DNA of 64,000 nucleotides from an uncultured Bacilli bacterium. GTDB taxonomy: Bacteria; Bacillota_I; Bacilli_A; RF39; UBA660. Where the stretch lies: assembly GCA_934141245.1 (NCBI GenBank), contig CAKPCB010000001.1, positions 124,001 through 188,000 on the forward strand, given 5' to 3'. Shown one piece after another: positions 16,458-26,299 of the stretch. The notes under the pieces were generated by a model that was not told the origin of the DNA, did not search any database, and was given only the letters and a program-made list of their open reading frames with translations. Numbering within the stretch: the stretch's first letter is position 1; the number at the start of each line of letters is the position of its first letter. A program made the translations under genes and the position numbers.

Positions 16458-18479
16458 ATGACTAAAAAACTAGTAATAGTAGAGTCCCCTAGTAAATCTC
16501 ATACAATAGAGAAATATTTAGGTAATGATTATAAAGTTGTTTCTTCTAAAGGACATATACGTGATTTAGCAACAACAGGTAAATATGGACTTGGTGTTGA
16601 TGTTGATAATGACTTTGAACCAACATATATTGCAATTCCTGGTAAGAAGAAACTTATATCAGAATTAAAAAAAGATGTTAAAGATAGTGACATGGTTATA
16701 CTTGCAACCGACCCCGATCGTGAGGGTGAAGCTATATCTTGGCATTTAAAAGATACACTTGGAATAAAAGATAATAATTATGAAAGGGTATTATTTCATG
16801 AAATTACTAAGAATAAAGTAATTGAAGCAATTAATAATCCGACAAAAATAGATATAAACTTAGTTAAGAGTCAGGAAACAAGAAGAATATTAGATAGAAT
16901 TATTGGTTTTAGACTTAGTAAGTTAATGCAATCAAAAACAGGAGGTAAAAGTGCTGGTCGTGTTCAAAGTGTTACATTAAAACTAATAGTTGATAGAGAA
17001 AGAGAAATTGCTAAGTTTATTAAAGAAGAGTATTGGACTATAACATCATTTTTTAAAGATGTTAGTGCTGAATTGTTTAATTATGATCATAAAGATATAA
17101 AAATCAATAATGAAGATGAGTGTGATGAGATTCTTTCTAAGCTTAGTGATTCATATAAAATTGAGAGTGTAGAATCGAAAAAGAAAAACAAAAAGTCTAA
17201 ACCTCCATTTATAACAAGTACATTACAACAAGATGCATCTACTAAACTTAATTTTCCAGCTAAAAAGACTATGAGTTTGGCTCAAAAATTATATGAAGGT
17301 AAAGATATTGGTACTGAAACAGTTGGTTTAATAACTTATATGAGAACAGATTCAATTAGACTTAGTGATGAATTTATTGGTGCAACTTATAAATATATTA
17401 AAGAAAATTTTGGTGATGAATACATTGGATATACTAAAAAGAGTAAAAATAAAGACAATGTACAAGATGCACATGAAGCTATAAGACCTACTAGTATATA
17501 TAGAACACCGGAATCAATAAAAAAATACTTATCTAGTGATGAGTATAAGCTTTATTCTATGATATATTACAGGGCTTTAGCATCATTAATGGCAGATGCT
17601 AAAGTAGAAGCTACAACAATTATATTGGATAATAATAATTATCAATTTAAAATTAATGGTCAAATACTAATATATGATGGATATTTAAAAGTATATAAAG
17701 ATTATGAATCTAATGAAGATAAAATATTAGATGATTATCTAAAAGTAAAGGATAGTACAATAATTCATGATTCAATTGAAAAAAAGCAACATTTTACTAA
17801 TCCACCTGCTAGATATACTGAGGCTAAACTTATTAAAGAAATGGAAGAATTAGGAATAGGAAGACCTTCTACATATGCTAAGATAATGGATACTATTAAA
17901 GAAAGAGGTTATGTAACATTAGAGGATAAAAAATTTGTTCCAACAGAAATTGGTATAGAAACAACTGATAAACTTCAAGAATTCTTTAGTGATTTAATTA
18001 ACGTTAAGTATACTGCTAAAATGGAAACAGATTTAGATACAATTGCTGATGGTAACTTAAATGAGATAAAATTATTACATGAGTTCTATGATAAATTTGA
18101 GCCGGAAGTAAAAAAGGCCTTTGGTGAAATGGAAAAAACACCTGCTAAGGAAACAGGTGAAGTATGTCCTGAATGTGGTAGTCCATTAGTTATTAGGAAG
18201 GGTAAATATGGGGAATTTACTGCATGTAGTAATTATCCAAATTGTAAATATATTAAAAAACAAGAAAAACAAATTATTGAAATTATGGACTGTCCTAAAT
18301 GTGGAGGAAAAATAGTTGAAAAGTCAACAAGAAGAGGAAAAGTATTTTATGGATGTAATAATTATCCTAAATGTGATTATGCTTCTTGGGATAAACCAAC
18401 TGGTAATATTTGTTCTAAATGTAATACTCCATTGGTTTTAAAAAATAATAAGGAAATTTGTCCTAATTGTGAAAAATAA
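16458..18479 (+). CDS. topA: DNA topoisomerase I
   Basis: Type IA enzyme that relaxes negative supercoils. The Toprim domain begins 'KLVIVESPSKSHTIEKYLG', with the D-x-D-R-E metal motif in 'ATDPDREGEA'. The active-site Tyr is in 'GLITYMRTDS'. The C-terminus has three zinc-ribbon modules: CPECG...CSNYPNC, CPKCGG...CNNYPKC and a short CSKC...CPNC. Length 673 aa is normal for Bacilli. ATG 16458 follows GAGGAG; the TTG just before it is in frame. A terminator follows at 18501. Confidence 0.97.
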   Translation: MTKKLVIVESPSKSHTIEKYLGNDYKVVSSKGHIRDLATTGKYGLGVDVDNDFEPTYIAIPGKKKLISELKKDVKDSDMVILATDPDREGEAISWHLKDTLGIKDNNYERVLFHEITKNKVIEAINNPTKIDINLVKSQETRRILDRIIGFRLSKLMQSKTGGKSAGRVQSVTLKLIVDREREIAKFIKEEYWTITSFFKDVSAELFNYDHKDIKINNEDECDEILSKLSDSYKIESVESKKKNKKSKPPFITSTLQQDASTKLNFPAKKTMSLAQKLYEGKDIGTETVGLITYMRTDSIRLSDEFIGATYKYIKENFGDEYIGYTKKSKNKDNVQDAHEAIRPTSIYRTPESIKKYLSSDEYKLYSMIYYRALASLMADAKVEATTIILDNNNYQFKINGQILIYDGYLKVYKDYESNEDKILDDYLKVKDSTIIHDSIEKKQHFTNPPARYTEAKLIKEMEELGIGRPSTYAKIMDTIKERGYVTLEDKKFVPTEIGIETTDKLQEFFSDLINVKYTAKMETDLDTIADGNLNEIKLLHEFYDKFEPEVKKAFGEMEKTPAKETGEVCPECGSPLVIRKGKYGEFTACSNYPNCKYIKKQEKQIIEIMDCPKCGGKIVEKSTRRGKVFYGCNNYPKCDYASWDKPTGNICSKCNTPLVLKNNKEICPNCEK

Positions 18480-18500
18480 TTTTATATGTAAAAGTATGTT

Positions 18501-18530
18501 AAATGGGATTTTATTTTCCCATTTTTTATT
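18501..18530 (+). terminator. Terminator of topA
   Basis: AAATGGGA pairs with TCCCATTT, then a T-run. Confidence 0.8.
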
Positions 18531-18557
18531 GTAAAAAACACCATTTTGGGGTAAAAT
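18529..18557 (+). promoter_or_regulatory. Promoter of the first tandem secreted-protein gene
   Basis: TTGTAA (18529-18534), 17 bp, TAAAAT (18552-18557), 30 bp before the start codon. Confidence 0.45.
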
Positions 18558-18587
18558 AATTAGAGATAATATAGAGGAGGATTGAAC

Positions 18588-20111
18588 ATGAATAGAAAGA
18601 AAAGAAATATAATTATTGCTACTTTAGCTTGCTTATTAATATTTATGGGCGTAGGATATTCAGTTCTTTCTGAGACTATTAAAATTAGTAGTAAAACAAA
18701 TGTAAAAGGTAAGTGGAATATAAAAATAACAAACATTTCAGTTGAGAAAAAGGGTCTTGCTAAATATTCTGAACCAAATTATAGTGATTTAAGTGCAGAA
18801 CTAGGACTTGAATTATATGCACCTGGTGACTCTGTTACATATACAATAACAGTTAGAAACGAAGGAAATATTAAGGCTTCATTAAGTCAAATTACATCTA
18901 GTGTTGATAAAAAATATGAGGAAGCAATATTCTCAACTACAGGTATGGGTCAAGGTGAAGTATTATCACCAAATGAAGAAAAGCAAATCGTTGTTAAGTG
19001 TGAATTTGATAAATCCGCAACTTCATTACCTGCAGATAATTTAACGTTAAATTATAAAATTGAATTATTATTTGCTCAATATACAGGAAGTAGTGTAGTT
19101 GATCCATCAACTCCTGATATTACCAATACTTGTTTTGCAGTTGATAATACAGGATTAATAACAGATTATGACTTTATAAATTGTGGATTAGATATAAATG
19201 TACCATATAGTGTTAACAACACAGTTGTAACAAAAGTTAACCAAAATTCATTCTTTAGCTCAGGTTATTTTAAATATCTAGAAGCAAATGGATATAAAAA
19301 GAATTTACAAGGTATATCATCAGATCCATATACTTCTACTATGCGTCAATACTATTTATTTGAAAGCGAAGAAACTTTAAATAGCTATATAAATAGATTT
19401 TATCCGAATGAGTCTAAAGCAAGCCTTGCATATGGATACGATGTAATATTACTGGTTGTTGGTGATTTATCAGATAGATCTAAGATTAAAATACCAACAA
19501 ATATAGATTCGTTTATAGCAATAAATGATGATGGTGAAGAAGTATCAGATAGTAGTGCAACTGAATTAATATATTTATATTCTCCTGATACAAGCTATGG
19601 ATTAGTAGAAAATGAGAAAGCACTTAGTGCTTGTAATAAATATATTGAAGCAGGAGGTTCTGTTAGCACTTGCTATATAATCGGAAGTGAAGAAGCTAAT
19701 ACAAATCTTGAAGAGCCATATCAAACAGCTTTGACTGATGAGAATATTTCAAATGATTTTACAGTAGGCTATTTTAATGATAGCGAGGATATTATAGCTA
19801 TTAATCAGCACATAAGAAGCTTAGATTTTAGTAATGCAACTGGTCTTACTGAGATTGGAAGTAATATAACTAGAGATTGTTTGGAAAAAGTAATATTTAA
19901 TAGCACTTTACAAAAAATTGGTAATTCAGCTTTTGTTAATAATCATAATCTTGGAAATGTTGATATACCAGCATCTGTAACTAGTATAGGTACAGATGCA
20001 TTTGGCTCAATGGCAGAAGGTAAAACTATCATAATTAGAAGAAGTGATTCAACAGGTTTAACACTAGGTAATAATTGGAATGGTAAGGCAAACGTTATTT
20101 ATAAACCTTAA
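18588..20111 (+). CDS. Secreted protein: TasA/camelysin-like N-terminus plus BspA-like LRR, copy 1
   Basis: 507 residues. A basic start (MNRKKRN) and hydrophobic core lead into 'FMGVGYSVLSETIKI', like the SipW-type signal of TasA and camelysin, where the core ends in G-x-G-[YT]-[AS] before an acidic stretch. Residues about 35-165 form a beta-rich domain with 'LYAPGDSVTYTITVRNEGN', typical of such fibre-forming proteins. A middle domain of unknown type has several Cys. The last about 90 residues contain LRR_5-like units ('LTEIGSNITRDCLEKV', 'VDIPASVTSIGTDAFG'). Strong GAGGAGG site. The paralogue at 20156 follows after 44 nt. Confidence 0.7.
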   Translation: MNRKKRNIIIATLACLLIFMGVGYSVLSETIKISSKTNVKGKWNIKITNISVEKKGLAKYSEPNYSDLSAELGLELYAPGDSVTYTITVRNEGNIKASLSQITSSVDKKYEEAIFSTTGMGQGEVLSPNEEKQIVVKCEFDKSATSLPADNLTLNYKIELLFAQYTGSSVVDPSTPDITNTCFAVDNTGLITDYDFINCGLDINVPYSVNNTVVTKVNQNSFFSSGYFKYLEANGYKKNLQGISSDPYTSTMRQYYLFESEETLNSYINRFYPNESKASLAYGYDVILLVVGDLSDRSKIKIPTNIDSFIAINDDGEEVSDSSATELIYLYSPDTSYGLVENEKALSACNKYIEAGGSVSTCYIIGSEEANTNLEEPYQTALTDENISNDFTVGYFNDSEDIIAINQHIRSLDFSNATGLTEIGSNITRDCLEKVIFNSTLQKIGNSAFVNNHNLGNVDIPASVTSIGTDAFGSMAEGKTIIIRRSDSTGLTLGNNWNGKANVIYKP

Positions 20112-20830
20112 GAATTAAATTATAGTACTAAATAATGATGAAAGGAAATGGCAGTATGAAAAACAGAAAAAAAAGAAATATAATTATAGTGTCTTTGGCA
20201 TGTTTAATGATATTTATGGGAGTAGGTTATGCCATACTTTCTGAAAACATAAAAGTTGGTACTTCGACAACTGTATTGGGTGATTGGGACATAAAAATAA
20301 CTAATGTAGCATTAAGTAAAAAAAGTGGAAGAGCGTATGATGTATCACACACATTTGAAACTTTATCTACAACACTAGTAGTTGATTTATATGAACCAGG
20401 TGATTCAATTGAATATGATATAACAGTTAGAAATGAAGGAAATATTAAAGCAACACTTAGTCGAATTTCAGCAACATCTAATACTGATTTCTCTGGTATT
20501 GTATTTTCAAATACCGGTATGAGTCAGGGTGAATTATTATTACCAAATGAAGAAAAGACTATAAAAGTAAAAATTGATTTTGAACTTTCAGCAACATCGC
20601 TTCCCGCAGGCAATAATGAATTAACTTATGATGTAGAATTATTATTTGTTCAATATACAGGAAGTAGTGTAGTTGATCCATCAACTCCTGATATTACTAA
20701 TACTTGCTTTGCAGTTGATAATACAGGATTAATAACAGATTATGACTTTATAAATTGTGGATTAGATATAAATGTACCATATAGTGTTAACAACACAGTT
20801 GTAACAAAAGTTAACCAAAATTCATTTTTT
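19077..20830 (+). repeat. Near-identical 180-bp block shared by the tandem paralogues
   Basis: 19077-19256 and 20651-20830 differ at only about three positions, all C/T changes in third codon positions by eye, while sequences on both sides are much less alike. It encodes 'QYTGSSVVDPSTPDI' through 'KVNQNSFF'. This suggests recent gene conversion or a recombination hinge. Confidence 0.85.
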
Positions 20831-21667
20831 AACTCTAGTTATATCAAATATTTAGTGACAAATGGATACAAGAAAACTTTAACTGGCTTTTTATCAGATC
20901 CTGATGGTGCTTCTACTCGTGAGCATTATTTATTTGAAAGTGAAGAGGATCTGAATAGTTTCCTTGCAGGGTACTATCCAGGTGAAACCAAAGCTGATGT
21001 AGCATATAACTATGATGTAGTAATATTAAATGTTGGTGATTTATCAGATAAATCCAAAATAAAGGTGCCAGCTAATATTGAATCTTTTATAGCAATAAAT
21101 GATAATGGTGAAGAGGTGTACCCTGGAGCAACACAATTGATATACGTGTATTATGATACGAATAGTGGACTAGTTGAAAATGAGAATGCACTTAGTGCTT
21201 GCAATAAATATATTGAAGCAGGAGGTTCTATTAGTACATGCTATATAATTGGAAGTGAAGAAGCTAATACAAACCTTGATAAATCACATCAAATGAGCAT
21301 TGGCAACAATCTTGGGATTGGATATTTTAAGGATGGTAATGAAATAATTGCTAGCCACAATAGACACATAAAAAGCTTGGATTTTAGTAATGCAACTGGT
21401 CTTACTGAAATTGGAAGTTATATAGTGGGTGGAAGCTTACAAAAAGTGGTATTTAACAATACACTGCAAAAAATTGGTAATTCAGCTTTTGGTAATAATC
21501 ATAATCTTGGAAATGTTGATATACCAGCATCTGTAACTAGTATAGGAACTTATGCATTTAACTCAATGACATCAGATAAAACCATAAGAATTAGAAGAAA
21601 GAATTCAACTGGTTTAACACTTGGTGCAAGTTGGAATGGTAAGGCAAACATTGTTTATAGACCATAG
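20156..21667 (+). CDS. Secreted protein: TasA/camelysin-like N-terminus plus BspA-like LRR, copy 2
   Basis: 503 residues, same order as its neighbour: basic start (MKNRKKRN), 'FMGVGYAILSENIKV', a beta domain with 'DLYEPGDSIEYDITVRNEGN', a middle domain, and an LRR_5-like end ('VDIPASVTSIGTYAFN'). The start at 20156 is chosen because AAAGGA lies about 10 nt upstream and the N-terminus then aligns with copy 1; an in-frame ATG at 20135 would add seven residues. No terminator separates the copies, so they are likely co-transcribed. The N-terminal domains differ clearly, whereas a central block of about 180 bp is almost identical to copy 1. Confidence 0.7.
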   Translation: MKNRKKRNIIIVSLACLMIFMGVGYAILSENIKVGTSTTVLGDWDIKITNVALSKKSGRAYDVSHTFETLSTTLVVDLYEPGDSIEYDITVRNEGNIKATLSRISATSNTDFSGIVFSNTGMSQGELLLPNEEKTIKVKIDFELSATSLPAGNNELTYDVELLFVQYTGSSVVDPSTPDITNTCFAVDNTGLITDYDFINCGLDINVPYSVNNTVVTKVNQNSFFNSSYIKYLVTNGYKKTLTGFLSDPDGASTREHYLFESEEDLNSFLAGYYPGETKADVAYNYDVVILNVGDLSDKSKIKVPANIESFIAINDNGEEVYPGATQLIYVYYDTNSGLVENENALSACNKYIEAGGSISTCYIIGSEEANTNLDKSHQMSIGNNLGIGYFKDGNEIIASHNRHIKSLDFSNATGLTEIGSYIVGGSLQKVVFNNTLQKIGNSAFGNNHNLGNVDIPASVTSIGTYAFNSMTSDKTIRIRRKNSTGLTLGASWNGKANIVYRP

Positions 21668-21694
21668 ACTATAGAAATTTTTCTATAGTCTTTT
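21667..21694 (+). terminator. Terminator after the tandem paralogues
   Basis: GACTATAGAAA and TTTCTATAGTC form a strong stem, followed by TTTT. It starts at the stop codon. Confidence 0.8.
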
Positions 21695-21733
21695 CTATTT
21701 CTTTATGATATTATTAAATATGTGGTGATTTAG

Positions 21734-22843
<1,110 letters not shown>

Positions 22844-22877
22844 ATATATTGTATTTGCTTATTGGAGGTTTTGGATT

Positions 22878-24269
22878 ATGTTAGATAGCTTAGGCAATGT
22901 TTTAAGAAGTAAACTAATAGAAGTTGGTTTTAATAATGATGAGATTAGTTTAATGATTAATAACAACATATTAGGAGACTGTAATAATAAATATAAAATT
23001 ATAGATATTGATTTATTTAACGTATTTACATTAAGAAAAGTGTTAGAATTTGAAAGAAATATATTAACACTTAGTGAATTGGATTATTTAGGTATATCTG
23101 ATTATAACAAGGAAAGATTAATCTCTTATGGAATTATTACACTTCTTAGTGACGGAAGAATAAAAGTAACGGGAGATGTCAATAAATTATTATCAAAGCG
23201 TGATGAGATTGATATTTCAATATATAAAAAGTTATATATTGAAAATTTAAATAATGATAATATTAAGGCAAGAGAATATCTAGAAAAATATATAGATTTG
23301 TGTATAAACTTTGATATAGAAGATGGTTATTACTATGAATTATTTAATATTAATAATAAGATAGTAGAAGACTCAATATCTTATGAGATAATAAAAAAAT
23401 ATAATGAATTAAAGAATGATTATAAAAGATTTTCTGATTCTTTTAAGTTACATAAATCTATGTTTGCCGCAACTAATTTAAACAAACTTGTTTCAACATC
23501 ATATACACTATTTATTCTTGCTAAAAGCAAATTTAATCTTAAAGATTATAAGAGTGCTATTAAGTACTTTAAAAGGGCTATAAAAGAAGATAATTATAAT
23601 GTAGATGCATATAAGCTTTTAGGAAGATCTTATTTAGTAAGTGATGATTATAAAAATGCATTAGAATCAACAAAAGAGTATATAAAATTGGATAGAAATA
23701 CAAAGTGTGATGCTTATCTTCAATTGTTCATTATATATTTAAGATTAAATGATATCAATAATGCATATGATGTATATAATTATGCTATATCTGTTATTCC
23801 AAAACATAAACTGTCTAAATTTATTGATGGGGCAAAATCAAAGTGCAAACAAAAAATATTTTCACTCAAAGAAAGCGAAAAAACTGATACAAAGCAAATT
23901 GATAAATTATCTGAACTTCTAAGTACAATAACTAAGGAAGTATATTTTGACTATAATGAATATAAAGAAGAAAAACTTAATAGAAAAACAGATTTCTCAA
24001 TTAAAATAGAAGAATTATTACAACCTGATGAAAATAATAGTATTGATTTAAGAAAAATAGATGAGTATATTAAAACTGCTGATGTAGACTTAGAATCTAA
24101 AAATCTTATGTTTTTAGAGGCTTCATTAATATTAGCTAGAAACAATTATATGGATAAAAGTCTTATATATTTAAGACAAGTTGAACACTCAAAAAATAAA
24201 TCTAGCGAAGTAAAAAATAAAATTTGTGATGTAGAAAAGAAAGTTAAAATTTTAAAACATAGATTTTAA
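22878..24269 (+). CDS. TPR-repeat protein of unknown function
   Basis: 463 residues, rich in Lys, Asp and Asn, with no signal or membrane segment. A clear tetratricopeptide pair spans about residues 205-275 ('AKSKFNLKDYKSAIKYFKRAI', shown here as two helices, and 'YKLLGRSYLVSDDYKNALES'). The N-terminal about 100 residues look like a helical domain with 'LSELDYLGISDYNKERL', and the remainder is helical too. It is likely a scaffold for protein contacts. Strong GGAGG site 34 nt after tgt, so it may be co-transcribed with it. Nothing specific can be said about its partner. Confidence 0.7.
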   Translation: MLDSLGNVLRSKLIEVGFNNDEISLMINNNILGDCNNKYKIIDIDLFNVFTLRKVLEFERNILTLSELDYLGISDYNKERLISYGIITLLSDGRIKVTGDVNKLLSKRDEIDISIYKKLYIENLNNDNIKAREYLEKYIDLCINFDIEDGYYYELFNINNKIVEDSISYEIIKKYNELKNDYKRFSDSFKLHKSMFAATNLNKLVSTSYTLFILAKSKFNLKDYKSAIKYFKRAIKEDNYNVDAYKLLGRSYLVSDDYKNALESTKEYIKLDRNTKCDAYLQLFIIYLRLNDINNAYDVYNYAISVIPKHKLSKFIDGAKSKCKQKIFSLKESEKTDTKQIDKLSELLSTITKEVYFDYNEYKEEKLNRKTDFSIKIEELLQPDENNSIDLRKIDEYIKTADVDLESKNLMFLEASLILARNNYMDKSLIYLRQVEHSKNKSSEVKNKICDVEKKVKILKHRF

Positions 24270-24339
24270 TTTTTTTAATTTTAAATGTAGTAAAAAAAGT
24301 ATATAAAATTTTTTAACTGATGTTATAATTAATATAGAT

Positions 24340-24510
24340 ACTTGTTGGTACTCCAATAATGATCAAAAGATCTATTTATAATGGAAAAGTATCACATATT
24401 ATGCATTAGGTAATACAACAGTAGTAGGAAATAATATTACTATGTGCTGGATCAACAGTAGAAGTTTAAGTAGTTATGTTGATATCCAAAAGGAGTATAA
24501 GTGCAACTAA
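24340..24510 (+). pseudogene. Decayed gene fragment in the 288-nt gap
   Basis: The gap 24270-24557 has no intact gene. In one frame it reads as 56 codons with a single TAA at 24379: T-C-W-Y-S-N-N-D-Q-K-I-Y-L, stop, then W-K-S-I-T-Y-Y-A-L-G-N and on to 'WINSRSLSSYVDIQKEY' and a final stop. The composition looks like a secreted or repeat protein. An extended -10 (TGTTATAAT, 24321-24329) lies just upstream, so the region may still be transcribed as the leader of the next gene. Confidence 0.45.
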
Positions 24511-24557
24511 TATAAGTTTTAATTTTATTCGCTTAATGCATTAAAACAGGAGGATTT

Positions 24558-25172
24558 ATGTTTAATGCAGTTAGATTGGTTGTTTATTATTTAATATTTT
24601 CTATAGCTTTCTTTATAATTAAGAAGTCAAAAATAGTTAATAAAAAAAGGATAGCTATAATATCAGGAGTAGTATTTATTATATTATTAAATATAAGTGC
24701 TTATCTTCCACCGATTGAAAACTTATTTTTAACTTTTAAAAGCCCAGAATCAGCAATTAAATATATGAATAATAACGTTAAAACTGATACTCTTATGGGT
24801 AAGGAATCAGCTTTAGTACTTTGCCATAATAAAAATGGTAAAGGAATAGGCGGAAATATAATAAAGAAAGTTAAAAATGGATGGAAATTTGCAAGTTATA
24901 CTGATGTTAAAACTTATATAATAAAGTTAAAAAATTCTACGACATTAATAATCTCTAAATATAAAGATGATTATTATATGGAAGTTGATTCTTTTGAAGA
25001 AATTAATAGTATATCTGATAGTTGTGGTTCAACATTCAAATTGACTAAGAAATATCAAAATAAAACTATAGTGGTTAGTGAATATTATTTATATATAAAG
25101 AATTATGATGATAATTACAGTATAAATATAAATGGAAAAGATATAAAAATAAATATTAATACTCAAGAATAA
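24558..25172 (+). CDS. Membrane protein of unknown function
   Basis: 204 residues with two N-terminal membrane segments (about 4-22 and 32-50) and a C-terminal domain of about 150 residues that is probably outside. That domain has 'GKESALVLCHNKNGKG' and 'SISDSCGSTFKL', with one Cys each, and a beta-rich appearance. No family recognised. It has a near-perfect AGGAGG site and ends in a strong bidirectional terminator. It may share the leader that carries the decayed fragment upstream. Confidence 0.6.
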   Translation: MFNAVRLVVYYLIFSIAFFIIKKSKIVNKKRIAIISGVVFIILLNISAYLPPIENLFLTFKSPESAIKYMNNNVKTDTLMGKESALVLCHNKNGKGIGGNIIKKVKNGWKFASYTDVKTYIIKLKNSTTLIISKYKDDYYMEVDSFEEINSISDSCGSTFKLTKKYQNKTIVVSEYYLYIKNYDDNYSININGKDIKININTQE

Positions 25173-25211
25173 AATAAAGGTGATAGTTTAATTTAACTAT
25201 CACCTTTATTT
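25172..25211. terminator. Bidirectional terminator, 17-bp stem
   Basis: AAATAAAGGTGATAGTT and AACTATCACCTTTATTT pair perfectly with a 6-nt loop between convergent genes. Both arms overlap the stop regions. Confidence 0.85.
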
Positions 25212-25571
25212 AGCTTTTTTTCTATTTATTCCAGTTATACTTCCTAATACTGAGGAAATAATTATAATGATATAAAATATAATTGATTTAAAAGAAAATG
25301 ATTTATCAAAACCTAAATAATTTAATAATATTAATATTGCAATTGCAGACAAAGATATTTTTAATCCTTCTAAATATCCTTTGGTTGAACTTCTTTTTCC
25401 GATATATAATCCACCAATTATAAATGATATTATTATTGAGATAATCTTGAAATATTTACATGTGTTTGTACTTATTATATTAAAGTAATTAAGTGTGGTT
25501 ATAAAAAGTCCAAAAGCTATAATGCTTATTAATATATATAATAAACTTTTTAAATATTTTATTATAAACAT
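25206..25571 (-). CDS. TIGR04086-like membrane protein
   Basis: 121 residues with four predicted membrane segments and the small motif 'GGLYIGKRSSTKGYLEGL' between the second and third. This resembles the TIGR04086/YrzE group of Firmicute membrane proteins, for which no biochemical role is established. ATG 25571 is preferred because AGGAGG is 6-7 nt upstream; the longer frame to 25592 adds seven residues that cover the ribosome site. Divergent from the YetF-like gene. Confidence 0.65.
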   Translation of the reverse strand: MFIIKYLKSLLYILISIIAFGLFITTLNYFNIISTNTCKYFKIISIIISFIIGGLYIGKRSSTKGYLEGLKISLSAIAILILLNYLGFDKSFSFKSIIFYIIIIISSVLGSITGINRKKAK

Positions 25572-25651
25572 ATAAATCCTCCTATAAAACAATATGTTTT
25601 GAATAAAAATATATACATTAAATCATAATGATTATACGAGGAGATAACATT

Positions 25652-26299
25652 ATGGATTATTTTGTTGTTTTATATAGATGTATGTTATTTTATGTATTAA
25701 TTACTATAATTTATAGATTTATGGGTAAAAGAGAAATAGGACAACTAGGAATAGTTGATTTAATAGTTTCTATTTTAATTGCTGAGCTTGCTGCAATTTC
25801 AATAGACAATAGGGAAGAAAGTGTTTTTTTATCAATTTTGCCAATTTTATTACTAGCTGTTATTCAAATAGGTATTTCATATATTTCTTTAAAGAGTCCA
25901 AAAATAAGAAATTTATTTGATGGAAATCCATCTGTAATTATAAATAAAGGACAACTTAATTTTAAAGAAATGGTTAAACAGAGATATAATTTAGAGGATT
26001 TACTTACACAATTAAGAGAAAAACAAATAAAAAGCATAGAAGATGTCGACTATGCTGTATTAGAAACGAGTGGTAAATTATCAGTTTTCAGGAGTCAAAA
26101 CAAGAAAATTGGTAGTTATCCACTTCCACTTATTTTAGATGGTGTAATTGATATGGATACATTAAAACAAATTAAGAAAAATAGATTATGGTTGTTTAAT
26201 AAATTAAAAAACGATGGTATAGAGTTAGAAAATATTTTCTATGCATTTTATAAAAACAATGATTTATATATAATTCAATATGAGGACCTGAGAAAATAA
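25652..26299 (+). CDS. YetF-like (DUF421) membrane protein
   Basis: 215 residues. Three membrane segments in the first about 85 residues, with 'YRFMGKREIGQLGIVDLIVSI' between the first and second, are the DUF421 hallmark. The C-terminal cytoplasmic part ('FDGNPSVIINKGQLNFKEM', then 'DYAVLETSGKLSVF') completes the family pattern. Bacillus YetF/YdfR proteins affect spore and membrane properties. Start 25652 follows GAGGAG; an in-frame ATG at 25628 precedes the ribosome site. The stop is directly adjacent to the stop of the convergent rnhC. Confidence 0.85.
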   Translation: MDYFVVLYRCMLFYVLITIIYRFMGKREIGQLGIVDLIVSILIAELAAISIDNREESVFLSILPILLLAVIQIGISYISLKSPKIRNLFDGNPSVIINKGQLNFKEMVKQRYNLEDLLTQLREKQIKSIEDVDYAVLETSGKLSVFRSQNKKIGSYPLPLILDGVIDMDTLKQIKKNRLWLFNKLKNDGIELENIFYAFYKNNDLYIIQYEDLRK

